Below are positions 15,977-25,449 of a stretch of 64,000 nucleotides of DNA, one piece after another. A program made the translations under genes and the position numbers. The notes under the pieces are model-generated. The model was not told where the DNA came from. It searched no databases and saw only the letters and a program-made list of their open reading frames with translations. The stretch is from Agromyces sp. 3263 (GTDB taxonomy: Bacteria; Actinomycetota; Actinomycetes; Actinomycetales; Microbacteriaceae): the NCBI RefSeq assembly GCF_031456545.1, contig NZ_JAVDUV010000001.1, positions 372,001 through 436,000 on the forward strand, written 5' to 3'. Numbering within the stretch: the first letter of the stretch is position 1; every line of letters begins with the position of its first letter.

Positions 15977-17761
15977 ATGCCGCGCATCACGAAGGTCCTC
16001 ATCGCCAACCGTGGCGAGATCGCCGTCCGCGTCATCCGGGCCGCCCGTGACGCCGGTATCGGCTCCGTCGCCGTCTACGCCGACCAGGACCGCGATGCCC
16101 GCCACGCCAAGCTCGCCGACGAGGCCTACGCGCTCGACGGCACCACGAGCGCCGAGACGTACCTCGTCATCGACAAGCTGCTCTCGGTGGCCCGCCGCTC
16201 GGGCGCCGACGCCGTGCACCCCGGCTACGGCTTCCTCGCCGAGAACTCCGACTTCGCCCGCGCCGTGATCGACGCCGGCCTCATCTGGATCGGTCCCTCG
16301 CCGGAGGCCATCGAGCGCCTCGGCGACAAGGTCTCGGCCCGTCACGTCGCCGAGAAGGTCGGCGCCCCGCTCGCACCGGGCACGTTGAACCCGGTGGCGG
16401 ATGCCTCGGAGGTGCTCGACTTCGTCGACGTGCACGGCCTGCCCGTGGCGATCAAGGCCGCCTTCGGCGGCGGCGGCCGCGGCCTCAAGGTCGCCCGCAC
16501 GCGCGAGGAGGTGCCCGAGCTCTTCGAGTCGGCCACCCGCGAGGCGGTCGCCGCCTTCGGTCGCGGGGAGTGCTTCGTCGAGAAGTACCTCGACAAGCCC
16601 CGACACGTCGAGACCCAGTGCCTCGCCGATGCGCACGGCAACGTCGTCGTGGTGTCCACCCGTGACTGCTCGCTGCAGCGGCGACACCAGAAGCTCGTCG
16701 AGGAGGCCCCGGCGCCCTTCCTCACCGAGGAGCAGAACCGCCTGCTGTACGAGGCGTCGAAGGCGATCCTCAAGGAGGTCGGCTACGTCGGCGCGGGCAC
16801 GTGCGAGTTCCTCATCGGCCAGGACGGCACGGTCTCGTTCCTCGAGGTCAACACGCGCCTCCAGGTCGAGCACCCCGTCTCCGAGGAGGTCACCGGCCTC
16901 GACCTCGTGCGCGAGCAGTTCCGCCTCGCCGAGGGAGGCGTGCTCGACTACCCCGACCCCGTCGCATCCGGCCACTCGATCGAGTTCCGCATCAACGGCG
17001 AGGACCCGGGCCGCAACTTCCTGCCCTCGCCCGGGCCGGTGCACGTGCTCCGCTTCCCCGGCGGGCCCGGCGTGCGAGTGGACTCCGGTGTCACCACCGG
17101 CGACGAGATCTCGGGCGCCTTCGACTCGCTGCTCGCGAAGCTCATCGTCACCGGCTCCTCCCGCACCGACGCCCTGGAGCGCGCCCGCCGTGCCCTCGAC
17201 GAGTTCGAGGTCGCAGGGCTCCCGACCGTGCTGCCCTTCCACCGCGACATCGTGCGCAACCCGGCATTCGCGCCCGACGGCGACGCGCCGTTCTCGGTGT
17301 ACACGCGGTGGATCGAGACCGAGTACGACAACCGCATCGAGCCGTGGTCGGGCGAACTCGCCGAGTCCGCTGCGCCGGCCGACCGCAGCAGCGTGGTCGT
17401 CGAGGTCGCCGGACGCCGCATCGAGGTCAGCCTCCCGAAGAAACTCGTGAGCGGCACGACCGCCGGAAGCGCGGCGACGGCCGGGCCCGCTCCGCGCCGC
17501 CGGACGGCCGCCCACGCCGTCGACACGGCGACGGGCGACGCCGTCAAGGCGCCGATGCAGGCCACGGTGGTCAAGGTCGCCGTCGCCGAGGGCGACAAGG
17601 TCGTCAAGGGCGACCTGGTGCTCGTGCTCGAGGCGATGAAGATGGAGCAGCCGATCATGGCGCACAAGGACGGCGTCATCGGCCTGGTGAACGCCGAGGC
17701 GGGCTCCACCGTCTCGAGCGGCCACCTGCTGCTCGCCATCACGGACGCACCGGCGGCCTGA
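15977..17761 (+). CDS. accA: Acyl-CoA carboxylase alpha subunit (biotin carboxylase plus biotin carrier)
   Basis: A 594-residue two-domain subunit. Residues 1-450 are an ATP-grasp biotin carboxylase: [36 protein letters not shown], the glycine-rich ATP loop [34 protein letters not shown] and [19 protein letters not shown] Pro/Ala-rich linker leads to the C-terminal carrier domain, with the biotinylation motif EAMKMEQ (Lys is the target of BirA). With PccB and AccE it forms the actinobacterial acyl-CoA carboxylase that makes malonyl- or methylmalonyl-CoA. The ATG at 15977 matches the normal family start. Confidence 0.95.
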   Translation: MPRITKVLIANRGEIAVRVIRAARDAGIGSVAVYADQDRDARHAKLADEAYALDGTTSAETYLVIDKLLSVARRSGADAVHPGYGFLAENSDFARAVIDAGLIWIGPSPEAIERLGDKVSARHVAEKVGAPLAPGTLNPVADASEVLDFVDVHGLPVAIKAAFGGGGRGLKVARTREEVPELFESATREAVAAFGRGECFVEKYLDKPRHVETQCLADAHGNVVVVSTRDCSLQRRHQKLVEEAPAPFLTEEQNRLLYEASKAILKEVGYVGAGTCEFLIGQDGTVSFLEVNTRLQVEHPVSEEVTGLDLVREQFRLAEGGVLDYPDPVASGHSIEFRINGEDPGRNFLPSPGPVHVLRFPGGPGVRVDSGVTTGDEISGAFDSLLAKLIVTGSSRTDALERARRALDEFEVAGLPTVLPFHRDIVRNPAFAPDGDAPFSVYTRWIETEYDNRIEPWSGELAESAAPADRSSVVVEVAGRRIEVSLPKKLVSGTTAGSAATAGPAPRRRTAAHAVDTATGDAVKAPMQATVVKVAVAEGDKVVKGDLVLVLEAMKMEQPIMAHKDGVIGLVNAEAGSTVSSGHLLLAITDAPAA

Positions 17762-17769
17762 GTCCGCGA

Positions 17770-17789
17770 GGCCCGACGCGCGTCGGGCC
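17770..17789. terminator. Hairpin between convergent accA and the APC permease gene
   Basis: GGCCCGAC and GTCGGGCC form an 8-bp stem with a four-base loop in the 45-base convergent gap. Confidence 0.55.
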
Positions 17790-17806
17790 CGCCGAACCTG
17801 GAGGGC

Positions 17807-19321
17807 TCAGTCGGCCGTGGGCGCACCCTGCGGCGTCGGCAGCTCGACCTCGCTGACGCCGGCGTTGCCCCACCGGGAGCGGCGGCGGCCGTAGAGCAGG
17901 TAGACGACGATGCCGATCACGAGCCAGACGAAGAACCGCACCCACGTCAAGGTCGTCAGGTTCAGCATCAGCCAGAGGCAGAGCACCGCCGAGATGATCG
18001 GCAGCACGGGCGACCACGGCACCCGGAAGCCCCGGGGCAGGTCGGGTCGGGTGCGACGCAGCACGACGATGCCGAGGCTCACGAGCACGAACGCCGACAG
18101 CGTGCCGATGTTGATCATCTCCTCGAGCAGCCCCACGTCGGTGAACGCGGCCACCACGGCGACGACGGAGCCGCCGATGATCTGGATGCGTGCCGGGGTC
18201 TTGGTGTGCTCGGTCGTCTTCGACAGCCAGCGCGGCAGGAGCCCGTCCCGGCTGAGGGCGAAGACGATGCGCGAGAGCCCGAGCAGCAGCACCATGATGA
18301 CGGTCGTGAGACCGACGAGCGCCCCGATCGAGATCACCGCTGAGGCCCAGTCCTGGCCGACGAGCCGGAACGCGGTGGCCAGCGACGGGGTCTCCTCCTC
18401 GGCCAGCTCCGTGTACGAGACCATGCCGGTCATCACGATCGACACGAGCACGTACAGCGCGGTCACGATGGCGAGCCCGAGGAAGATGCCGCGCGGCAGC
18501 CGCTTCTGCGGCTCGCGCACCTCCTCCGCGCTCGTGGCCACCACGTCGAAGCCGATGAACGCGAAGAACACGAGCGACGCAGCGGAGAGCAGGCCGAAGA
18601 TGCCGTATTGCGCGGGCTCGGCGCCCGTCGCCCACGAGAAGAGGGACTGCGCCCAGACGTCGCTCGAGCCGCCCTCGGTGGGCACGGACTCGGGGATGAA
18701 CGGCACGTAGTTCGCGGCGTTGATGAAGAAGAATCCGACGACGATCACGAACAGCACGATCGCGACCTTGATGATGGTGAAGACCGAGCCCACACGAGCG
18801 GTGAGCTTCGTGCCGGCGACGAGCAGGACCGTGAAGACGGCGACGATCAGGAACGACGGCCAGCTCACCTCCAGTCCGGCGATCTCGATCGTCGCGGGGA
18901 ACGGGATGCCGACGGCGAGCAGCGCCTCGCCGAGGTAGACGCCCCAGTACTTCGCGATCACGGCCGCACCCGTGAACATCTCGAGGATGAGGTCCCAGCC
19001 GATGATCCACGCCAGGAGCTCCCCCATGGTCGCGTACGTGAAGGTGTAGGCGCTGCCGGCCACCGGCACGGTGGACGCGAACTCGGCGTAGCACATGATC
19101 GCGAGCCCGCACGTGAGCGCGGCGAGGATGAACGAGATGGTCACGCTGGGCCCGGCGAAGTCCGCCGCCGCTTTCGCACCGACCGAGAAGATGCCGGCGC
19201 CGACGGCGACGGCGATGCCCATCAGGGCGAGGTCCCAGGTGCCGAGCGATCGCCGCAGGCTCCGCTCGTGGTCTGCGGCGTCGGCCATCGACGCCTCGAC
19301 GGACTTCACACGCAGATTCAT
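17807..19321 (-). CDS. APC superfamily amino acid permease
   Basis: A 504-residue integral membrane protein with about 12 hydrophobic helices, the usual size for cationic amino acid transporter-like APC permeases. The first helix has the substrate-binding break GIAVAVGAGIFSVGAKAA. A conserved GFDVVATSAEEVREPQKRLP loop after the sixth helix and LSRDGLLPRWLSK in the eighth/ninth loop are family hallmarks. The transported amino acid is not clear. The ATG at 19321 follows GGGGGGA. It lies 47 bases after the quinone dehydrogenase gene on the same strand and may share its transcript. Confidence 0.88.
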   Translation of the reverse strand: MNLRVKSVEASMADAADHERSLRRSLGTWDLALMGIAVAVGAGIFSVGAKAAADFAGPSVTISFILAALTCGLAIMCYAEFASTVPVAGSAYTFTYATMGELLAWIIGWDLILEMFTGAAVIAKYWGVYLGEALLAVGIPFPATIEIAGLEVSWPSFLIVAVFTVLLVAGTKLTARVGSVFTIIKVAIVLFVIVVGFFFINAANYVPFIPESVPTEGGSSDVWAQSLFSWATGAEPAQYGIFGLLSAASLVFFAFIGFDVVATSAEEVREPQKRLPRGIFLGLAIVTALYVLVSIVMTGMVSYTELAEEETPSLATAFRLVGQDWASAVISIGALVGLTTVIMVLLLGLSRIVFALSRDGLLPRWLSKTTEHTKTPARIQIIGGSVVAVVAAFTDVGLLEEMINIGTLSAFVLVSLGIVVLRRTRPDLPRGFRVPWSPVLPIISAVLCLWLMLNLTTLTWVRFFVWLVIGIVVYLLYGRRRSRWGNAGVSEVELPTPQGAPTAD

Positions 19322-19368
19322 GGATCCCCCCGAGCCTCCGCGCGGTGCCCCCGCAGCGCCGCGTCGTC

Positions 19369-20799
19369 TCAGCGTACGACGTGCATGGCCCTCGCGGCAT
19401 CCGTCAGCGAACCGGTCAGCGACGGATAGATCGGGAAGGCCTCGGCGAACTGGTCGACCGTGAGCCGGTGCTCCACGGCGAGCGTCAGCGGGAAGATCAG
19501 GTCGGAGGCGCGCGGGGCGACGATGACGCCGCCGATGATCGCGCCCGAGCCGTTCGACGCGAACAGCTTCACGAACCCGTCGCGGATGCCCATCATCTTC
19601 GCGCGCGGGTTCGAGGCGAGTGGGAGCTTGTAGATGACGCCCGGCACGACGCCCTCCTCGATGTCCTTCTGCGTCCACCCGACAGTCGCGATCTCGGGCT
19701 GCGTGAAGATGTTCGAGGTGATGTTGCGCTCCTCGGGCGGGTCGACGATGTCGCCCATCGCGTGGAACACCGCGGTTCGACCCTGCATCGACGCGACCGA
19801 CGCCAGCGGGATGTAGGTCGTGCAGTCGCCGGCGGCGTAGATGTTGGGGATGGAGGTGCGCGCGACGCGGTTGACCCGGATGTGCCCGCTGTCGGAGAGC
19901 TGCACCCCGGCCTCCTCGAGGCCGATGCCCGCCGTGTTCGGCACCGAGCCGACCGCCATGAGGCAGTGGCTGCCGCGCACCTCGCGCCCATCGGTCAGCG
20001 TGGCCACGACGCCGTCGCCGTCGCGCACGACCGATTCGGCCCGCGACTTGTTCAGCACCTTCATGCCGTTGCGCTTGAAGACCTTCTCGATGACGGATGC
20101 CGCGTCCGCGTCCTCGCCCGGGAGCACCTGGTCGCGGCTCGAGATGAGCGTCACCTTCGAGCCGAGCGCGCGGTACGCGGAGGCGAACTCGGCGCCCGTC
20201 ACACCCGAGCCGACCACGATGAGGTGCTCGGGGATCTCGGGCAGGTCGTAGAGCTGGGTCCAGGTGAGGATGCGCTCGCCGTCGGGCACGGCCGTGGGGA
20301 GGATGCGCGGCGTGGCTCCCACCGAGATGACGAGGGTGTCGGCCTCGATGCGGTCGAAGTCGGTGCCGCCCTTGGCCGTGGCGACGATGATCGCGTTCGA
20401 GCCGTCGAGCCGGCCCTCGCCCTGCACGAGGTTCACGCCCGCGTCCATGAGGTTCGAGCGCATGTCCTCGGACTGCTGGGCCGCGAGCCCCAGGAGGCGC
20501 TTGTTCACCGCCGCGAGGTTGATGGCCACGCTGGGCTTCACCGCCTTGTCGGACTGCCCCTTGGCGTAGAACTGCACGCCCAGGTCGGCCGCCTCCTTCA
20601 CGGCGTTGGACGCCTCGGCGGTGGCGATGAGCGACTTCGAGGGCACGACGTCGGTGAGCACCGCGGAGCCGCCGACCCCGGCCCGTTCGATGAGCGTCAC
20701 CTCCGCTCCCAGCCTGGCGCCCGCGAGGGCCGCCTCATATCCGCCGGGTCCTCCTCCGAGGACGGCGATCCGTTGCGTGCGCTCGAACTCGTAGGCCAT
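19369..20799 (-). CDS. NAD(P)H-quinone dehydrogenase (LpdA-like)
   Basis: A 476-residue flavoprotein of the pyridine nucleotide-disulfide oxidoreductase family. The FAD motif VLGGGPGGYEAALAGARLG opens the protein, VVGSGVTGAEFASAY is the NAD(P) motif, and YAAGDCTTYIPLASVAS contacts FAD. The redox cysteine pair of lipoamide dehydrogenase is missing (GVGGSAVLTDVVPSKS in place of GGTCLNVGCIPSK), and the C-terminal catalytic His is a Tyr in IYPSLTGS. That pattern matches the mycobacterial LpdA quinone reductase, so a role in reducing quinones is likelier than in 2-oxoacid dehydrogenases. The ATG at 20799 is used; a further upstream start would run into the PNP promoter region. Confidence 0.88.
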   Translation of the reverse strand: MAYEFERTQRIAVLGGGPGGYEAALAGARLGAEVTLIERAGVGGSAVLTDVVPSKSLIATAEASNAVKEAADLGVQFYAKGQSDKAVKPSVAINLAAVNKRLLGLAAQQSEDMRSNLMDAGVNLVQGEGRLDGSNAIIVATAKGGTDFDRIEADTLVISVGATPRILPTAVPDGERILTWTQLYDLPEIPEHLIVVGSGVTGAEFASAYRALGSKVTLISSRDQVLPGEDADAASVIEKVFKRNGMKVLNKSRAESVVRDGDGVVATLTDGREVRGSHCLMAVGSVPNTAGIGLEEAGVQLSDSGHIRVNRVARTSIPNIYAAGDCTTYIPLASVASMQGRTAVFHAMGDIVDPPEERNITSNIFTQPEIATVGWTQKDIEEGVVPGVIYKLPLASNPRAKMMGIRDGFVKLFASNGSGAIIGGVIVAPRASDLIFPLTLAVEHRLTVDQFAEAFPIYPSLTGSLTDAARAMHVVR

Positions 20800-20805
20800 G
20801 CTCAC

Positions 20806-20811
20806 ATTCTG
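20806..20811 (-). promoter_or_regulatory. Weak -10-like element before the quinone dehydrogenase
   Basis: On the minus strand CAGAAT is followed by six bases and the ATG at 20799. The spacing fits leaderless initiation, but the hexamer is not TANNNT. Confidence 0.25.
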
Positions 20812-20872
20812 TCGTATGTGCGCGGTGAGCCAGCAAACGAGCACGCGCCAGCGGCGGCATCCGCCCCGTCAT

Positions 20873-20878
20873 TAGAGT
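20873..20878 (+). promoter_or_regulatory. -10 element of the leaderless PNP gene
   Basis: TAGAGT is followed by six bases and the ATG at 20885. Confidence 0.5.
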
Positions 20879-20884
20879 GGTGGG

Positions 20885-21712
20885 ATGCACGGTGCCAACC
20901 CGCTCGACGACCCCACTGCCGACCCCTTCGCCATCGCCGCCGAGGCCGCGGCGAGGATCGCGGAGCTCACGGGGGTCGAACGCCATGACGTGGCCCTCAC
21001 CCTCGGCAGCGGCTGGGGCCGCGCGGCCGACCTCATCGGCGAGACGACCCACACCATCCCCGCCGCCGACGTGCCCGGCTTCTCGAAGCCCGCCCTCGAG
21101 GGCCACGTGGGCACACTGCGCTCGGTGGCGCTGCCGAACGGCAAGCGCGCCCTCGTCATCGGCGCGCGCACCCACTACTACGAGGGGCACGGCGTGCGCC
21201 GCGTCGTGCACTCCGTGCGCACCGCCGCCGCCACTGGTGCCACCACGATGATCCTCACGAACGGCGCCGGCGGCATCCGCGAGACGTGGATCCCCGGCAC
21301 GCCCGTGCTGATCAGCGACCACATCAACCTCACGGCCGACTCCCCCCTCGAGGGCGCGACGTTCATCGACCTCACCGACCTCTACTCGCGTCGCCTGCGC
21401 GACCTCGCGCGCTCCATCGACCCTTCCCTCGACGAGGGCGTCTACTGCCAGTTCCGCGGGCCGCACTACGAGACGCCCGCCGAGGTGCAGATGGCCAAGG
21501 CCATCGGCGGCCACATCGTGGGCATGTCCACCGCGCTCGAGGCGATCGCCGCCCGCCAGGCCGGCATGGAGATCCTCGGCATGTCGCTCATCACCAACCT
21601 CGCCGCCGGCATCCAGACGACGCCGCTCAGCCACGAGGAGGTCATCGAAGCCGGTCGCGCCGCCGAATCGGTGATCTCCGACCTGCTCGCGAAGATCGTC
21701 GCAGAGCTCTAG
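20885..21712 (+). CDS. Purine-nucleoside phosphorylase, trimeric class
   Basis: A 275-residue class II purine nucleoside phosphorylase, which splits inosine or guanosine with phosphate into base and ribose-1-phosphate. The phosphate loop LTLGSGWGRAADLI is near residue 38, ARTHYYEGHGVRRV carries the second phosphate site, TNGAGGI is the base-site strand and HIVGMSTALEAIAAR contacts the ribose. The message looks leaderless. The phosphosugar mutase starts nine bases downstream of its stop, forming a salvage pair, and the deaminases and importer lie on the opposite strand beyond it. Confidence 0.93.
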   Translation: MHGANPLDDPTADPFAIAAEAAARIAELTGVERHDVALTLGSGWGRAADLIGETTHTIPAADVPGFSKPALEGHVGTLRSVALPNGKRALVIGARTHYYEGHGVRRVVHSVRTAAATGATTMILTNGAGGIRETWIPGTPVLISDHINLTADSPLEGATFIDLTDLYSRRLRDLARSIDPSLDEGVYCQFRGPHYETPAEVQMAKAIGGHIVGMSTALEAIAARQAGMEILGMSLITNLAAGIQTTPLSHEEVIEAGRAAESVISDLLAKIVAEL

Positions 21713-21721
21713 GAGACACGG

Positions 21722-23428
21722 ATGCCGCAGACGAACGCCGCCGACGCCGAACGCCTCGCCCTCGCCGAGTCCTGGATCGCGCAGGACCCCGATCCCGAGA
21801 CCCGCGCCGAGCTGGCCGCCCTCGTCGAGGGAGCGCGCACCGGCGACGCGGCAGCCGTCGCCGACCTCGCCGACCGCTTCGACACCCGACTCGCGTTCGG
21901 CACCGCCGGGCTCCGCGGCGAGATCGCCGCCGGCCCCAACCGCATGAACCGCGTGCTCGTGTCGCAGGCCGCCGCGGGCCTCGCGGCCTACCTGGTCGAG
22001 CGCGCGGAGCCCGGCGAGACACCCTCGGTCGTCATCGGCTACGACGGACGCAAGAACTCCGCCGTCTTCGCCCGCGACTCCGCCGAGATCATGGGCGGCG
22101 CGGGGGTTCGGGCTCTGCTGCTGCCGACGCTGCTGCCGACGCCAGTCCTCGCATTCGCCGTGCGTCACCTCGACACCGCTGCCGGCGTCATGGTGACCGC
22201 GTCGCACAATCCCCCCAACGACAACGGCTACAAGGTGTACCTCGGCGGCAGCGACCACGGCTCTCAGATCGTCGCGCCCGCCGACGCCGAGATCGCCGCG
22301 CACATCGAGCGCGTCGCGGCGACCGTGACCGTGCCGCAGCTGCCGCGCGGCGCGTTCGAGACGGTCGGCGAAGACCTCCTCGAGGAGTACATCCGCCGCA
22401 CCGCCCTGGTCGCCGACCCGCCGGCCGCTCAGCCCCGGGTCGTCTACACCGCGATGCACGGCGTCGGGTGGGCGACGGCCGCGCGCGTCTTCGCGGCAGC
22501 CGGCTTCGACGCCCCGGCGCCCGTGGCGGCCCAGATCTCCCCCGATCCCGCGTTCCCCACCGTCGCGTTCCCGAATCCCGAGGAGCCCGGGGCGATGGAC
22601 CTCAGCTTCGAGGAGGCCCGCGCCGTCGATGCGGAGCTCGTGATCGCGAACGACCCCGACGCCGACCGGCTGGCCGTCGCCATCCCCGACCCTCGCGCCG
22701 AGGGCGGCTACCGACGCCTGAGCGGCAATGAGGTCGGGCTGCTCCTCGGATGGCGCGCGGCTCGCCTTGGCGCCGACGCCTCCGGCGACTCCGGCCCGAA
22801 CGGCGCGCTCGCGTGCTCGATCGTCTCGTCACCCGGCCTCGAGGCCGTCGCGCACGCATACGACCTCGACTTCGAGGCGACACTCACCGGATTCAAGTGG
22901 ATCTCCCGCGCCCCCGGGCTCGTCTTCGGCTTCGAGGAGGCGCTCGGCTACCTGGTGAACCCCGGGACGGTGCGCGACAAGGACGGCATCTCGGCCGCCG
23001 TCGCGTTCCTCTCGTTGGCCGCCGAGCTGAAGGCGGAGGGCCGCACCGTCGCCGACCACCTCGACGAGTTCGTCGAGCGGTTCGGATGCTTCGCCTCGAC
23101 GCAGGTCTCGCTGCGCGTCACCGACCTCTCGCGCATCGGCGCCATCATGGCGCGGCTCCGCGCCGAGCCGCCCGCCACGGTGGGCGGCATCCGCGTCGAG
23201 CGCATCGAGGACCTCGCCGACGGCTTCGGCGCGCTCCCGCCCTCCGACGTGCTGCGGATCGTGCTCGAGGGCGGTGCCCGCGTCATGGTGCGGCCGAGCG
23301 GCACCGAGCCCAAGCTCAAGGTCTACATCGATGCCGTGGGCGCCGAGGGCTCGGTCGACGAGCGCCGCGCCGCGGCATCCGCCGCCGTCGAGGCCCTCGA
23401 GGCCGGGATGCGTCAACTCACGGCCTGA
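21722..23428 (+). CDS. Phospho-sugar mutase (phosphoglucomutase/phosphomannomutase family)
   Basis: A 568-residue alpha-D-phosphohexomutase family enzyme. The active-site serine lies in MVTASHNPPNDNGYK near residue 160, the metal-binding loop is IANDPDADRLAV, the sugar-binding loop is FGFEEALGYLV and the phosphate-binding loop is VRPSGTEPKLKVY. The length matches the phosphoglucomutase/phosphopentomutase-like branch. Beside PNP, it may isomerise ribose-1-phosphate to ribose-5-phosphate, though glucose-1-phosphate is equally possible. AGGAGA precedes the ATG at 21722. Confidence 0.9.
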   Translation: MPQTNAADAERLALAESWIAQDPDPETRAELAALVEGARTGDAAAVADLADRFDTRLAFGTAGLRGEIAAGPNRMNRVLVSQAAAGLAAYLVERAEPGETPSVVIGYDGRKNSAVFARDSAEIMGGAGVRALLLPTLLPTPVLAFAVRHLDTAAGVMVTASHNPPNDNGYKVYLGGSDHGSQIVAPADAEIAAHIERVAATVTVPQLPRGAFETVGEDLLEEYIRRTALVADPPAAQPRVVYTAMHGVGWATAARVFAAAGFDAPAPVAAQISPDPAFPTVAFPNPEEPGAMDLSFEEARAVDAELVIANDPDADRLAVAIPDPRAEGGYRRLSGNEVGLLLGWRAARLGADASGDSGPNGALACSIVSSPGLEAVAHAYDLDFEATLTGFKWISRAPGLVFGFEEALGYLVNPGTVRDKDGISAAVAFLSLAAELKAEGRTVADHLDEFVERFGCFASTQVSLRVTDLSRIGAIMARLRAEPPATVGGIRVERIEDLADGFGALPPSDVLRIVLEGGARVMVRPSGTEPKLKVYIDAVGAEGSVDERRAAASAAVEALEAGMRQLTA

Positions 23429-23447
23429 CCGGCCGCGGTGCGCTGGT

Positions 23448-23466
23448 GAGCCGAGCCGGTCGGCTC
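23448..23466. terminator. Hairpin between the convergent mutase and EIIB genes
   Basis: GAGCCGA and TCGGCTC form a 7-bp stem around a five-base loop; it reaches the EIIB stop codon. Confidence 0.45.
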
Positions 23467-23749
23467 AGCCCAGCGAGGCCTCGAGCTTCGCGCCGATCTC
23501 CTCGACGTCGAAGTAGTTCACGACCTCGACGACCTCCGCGAAGCTGCGGCCGATGGCCTGCCGGACCGCGGCGGCGAGCTCGGTCGAGGTGATGATCACC
23601 TGGGCGTCGGCTGCGGCATCCGCGATGCCGGCGAGGTCGCTGGCGCTGACATCGGCGCTGAGGCCGAGGCGATCGAGGGCGCGCTCGGCGTTGACCTTCA
23701 GGATCGCCGATGTGCCCACGCCCGCGCCGCAGACCGCGACGATCCTCAT
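23465..23749 (-). CDS. PTS EIIB component, lactose/ascorbate-type fold
   Basis: A 94-residue phosphocarrier that would pass phosphate from EIIA to an incoming sugar in a membrane EIIC. The phospho-Cys lies in the N-terminal loop VCGAGVGTSAI (residue 6 or so), the CxxGxGTS form found in SgaB/UlaB-like proteins. Its ATG overlaps the EIIA stop (ATGA). No EIIC gene is in this window; the following gene on the other strand is the sugar mutase. It may serve an EIIC encoded elsewhere or act as a regulatory phosphorelay. Confidence 0.85.
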   Translation of the reverse strand: MRIVAVCGAGVGTSAILKVNAERALDRLGLSADVSASDLAGIADAAADAQVIITSTELAAAVRQAIGRSFAEVVEVVNYFDVEEIGAKLEASLG

Positions 23750-24219
23750 ATGCCGACGCCCTCGACCGGGCTCGCCTCGACGCCGAGCAGGCTGCGCACC
23801 TCGTCGGCGGTCGTCGCGCGGGCGATGCGGCCGACGATGCCGCTGTCGTTGAACGCGTTCGCGAGCCGGGCGACGGATGCCACGTGCTCCTCGGCGTTCG
23901 AGACGGCGAGCCCGACGACCACGCGCACGGGATCGTTGTGCGGATGCCCGAACGGCACCGCCTCGGCGAGCGTGACGACCGCGAGGCCCTCGCGCCGCAC
24001 GTCGGGGCCCGGACGGGCGTGCGCCAGGGCGAGGCCCGGGGCGATGACCACGTAGGCGCCGAACTCCTCGATGACCGCGATCATTCGGTCGGCGTACTCC
24101 GACCGCGTCGCTCCCGATCGGGTGAGCGCCTGGCCGGCCTCGCGCACGGCGGCGCGCCAGTCGTCGACTGTGGCGCCGAGCACCACGGCAGTGTCGGGCA
24201 GCGAGGGGATAGTGGTCAT
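23746..24219 (-). CDS. PTS EIIA component, fructose/mannitol-ascorbate type
   Basis: A 157-residue EIIA domain. The phosphorylatable His sits in the conserved block IAPGLALAHARPGPDVRREG near residue 90. VPFGHPHNDPVRVVVGLAV follows, as in mannitol/ascorbate-type EIIA proteins. It is coupled to EIIB by an ATGA overlap and lies 51 bases after adenosine deaminase on the same strand. No Shine-Dalgarno sequence is seen before its ATG, so translation may depend on upstream reading. The link to nucleoside metabolism is by position only. Confidence 0.85.
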   Translation of the reverse strand: MTTIPSLPDTAVVLGATVDDWRAAVREAGQALTRSGATRSEYADRMIAVIEEFGAYVVIAPGLALAHARPGPDVRREGLAVVTLAEAVPFGHPHNDPVRVVVGLAVSNAEEHVASVARLANAFNDSGIVGRIARATTADEVRSLLGVEASPVEGVGI

Positions 24220-24270
24220 TGGGGGTCCGTTCAGGGCGCGTGGGGTCGCGGCGAGGCCTCGTGGCGCCGG

Positions 24271-25392
24271 TCAGGCTTCGTCGAAGCCGTCCTGGATGAG
24301 CTCGGCGAGCTCCTCGCGGTCGTCGAGCGGGAGGAAGGCGGATGCCGCGGCGTTGAGCTGGAAGGTCTCGAAGTCGTCGAGGTCGTACCCGAAGGCGTCG
24401 CTGAGCAGCGAGAGCTCGCGCGTCAGTGAGGTGCCGCTCTGGAGGCGGTTGTCGGTGTTGACCGTGACGCGGAACCCGAGCTGGTAGAGGAGGTCGAACG
24501 GGTGATCCACGAGCTCGTCCCCCCACGCCGCGATCGCGCCGGTCTGCAGGTTCGACGAGGGGCTGGTCTCGAGGGCGATCTCGCGGTCGCGTACCCACTG
24601 CGCGATGGGCCCGAGCGAGACATAGGTGTTCTCGTCGTCCTGCCGCTCGATGGTGAGGTCTTCGGCGATCCGCACCCCGTGGCCGAGACGCAGGGCACGA
24701 CCGTCGAAGAGCGCGCTGCGGATGGACTCGAGCCCGTCGGCCTCGCCGGCGTGCACGGTGACCGGGAAGAACTGGGAGGCGAGGAAGTCGAAGGCGGTGC
24801 GGTGACGTGCGGGGAGGAACCCGGCCTCGGCGCCCGCGATGTCGAATCCGACCACGCCGCGGTCGCGGTGACGCACGGCGAGCTCCGCGATCTCGAGCCC
24901 GCGATCGGCGTGTCGCATCGCGGTGACCAGCTGCCCGGCCCGGATGGCCTGCCCCTGGTGCCGGGCATCGTCGATTCCCTGCTCGATGCCCTCCTGCACG
25001 GCCTCGACGGCCTCATCGAGGCTGAGCCCGCGCGCCAGGTGCTGTTCAGGCGCCCAGCGGATCTCGCCGTAGATCACGCCGTCGGCCGCCAGGTCTTGCA
25101 CGAACTCGCGCGCCACGCGCTGCAGGCCCGCGCGGGTCTGCATGACGGCGGTCGTCAGATCGAACGTCTTGAGGTACTCCACGAGCGAGCCGGAGTTCGA
25201 CTGCTCGGCGAACCATGCCGCGAGCGCCTCGCCGTCGGACGCCGGCACCTCGAGTCCGATCTCGTCGGCGAGCTCCAGGAGCGACTGCGGGCGCAGGCCT
25301 CCGTCGAGGTGGTCGTGCAGCGACACCTTCGGCAGTGCCTGTATGTTCGTGCCGTCGCCCTCGAGGCGGTACTCCGTCGGAATCGTGTTCAC
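24271..25392 (-). CDS. add: Adenosine deaminase
   Basis: A 373-residue amidohydrolase that converts adenosine or deoxyadenosine to inosine or deoxyinosine, the substrates of PNP. Zinc ligands are visible: SLHDHLDGG near residue 26, PVTVHAGEADG, LGHGVRIAEDL and VTVNTDNRLQSGTS with the metal Asp. The catalytic Glu lies in HAGEA. The second Asp of the usual Asp-Asp pair is Asn, as I recall from other actinobacterial enzymes. The GTG start follows TATCGT by six bases, so it is probably leaderless. The EIIA-EIIB pair follows. Confidence 0.95.
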   Translation of the reverse strand: MNTIPTEYRLEGDGTNIQALPKVSLHDHLDGGLRPQSLLELADEIGLEVPASDGEALAAWFAEQSNSGSLVEYLKTFDLTTAVMQTRAGLQRVAREFVQDLAADGVIYGEIRWAPEQHLARGLSLDEAVEAVQEGIEQGIDDARHQGQAIRAGQLVTAMRHADRGLEIAELAVRHRDRGVVGFDIAGAEAGFLPARHRTAFDFLASQFFPVTVHAGEADGLESIRSALFDGRALRLGHGVRIAEDLTIERQDDENTYVSLGPIAQWVRDREIALETSPSSNLQTGAIAAWGDELVDHPFDLLYQLGFRVTVNTDNRLQSGTSLTRELSLLSDAFGYDLDDFETFQLNAAASAFLPLDDREELAELIQDGFDEA

Positions 25393-25398
25393 GTGTCC

Positions 25399-25404
25399 AC
25401 GATA
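25399..25404 (-). promoter_or_regulatory. -10 element of leaderless add
   Basis: On the minus strand TATCGT is followed by six bases and GTG at 25392. Confidence 0.5.
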
Positions 25405-25449
25405 GCGGCGCCCCGCCCGCGAAGTCTCGGCAATCTCGAAGCTCGTGGA

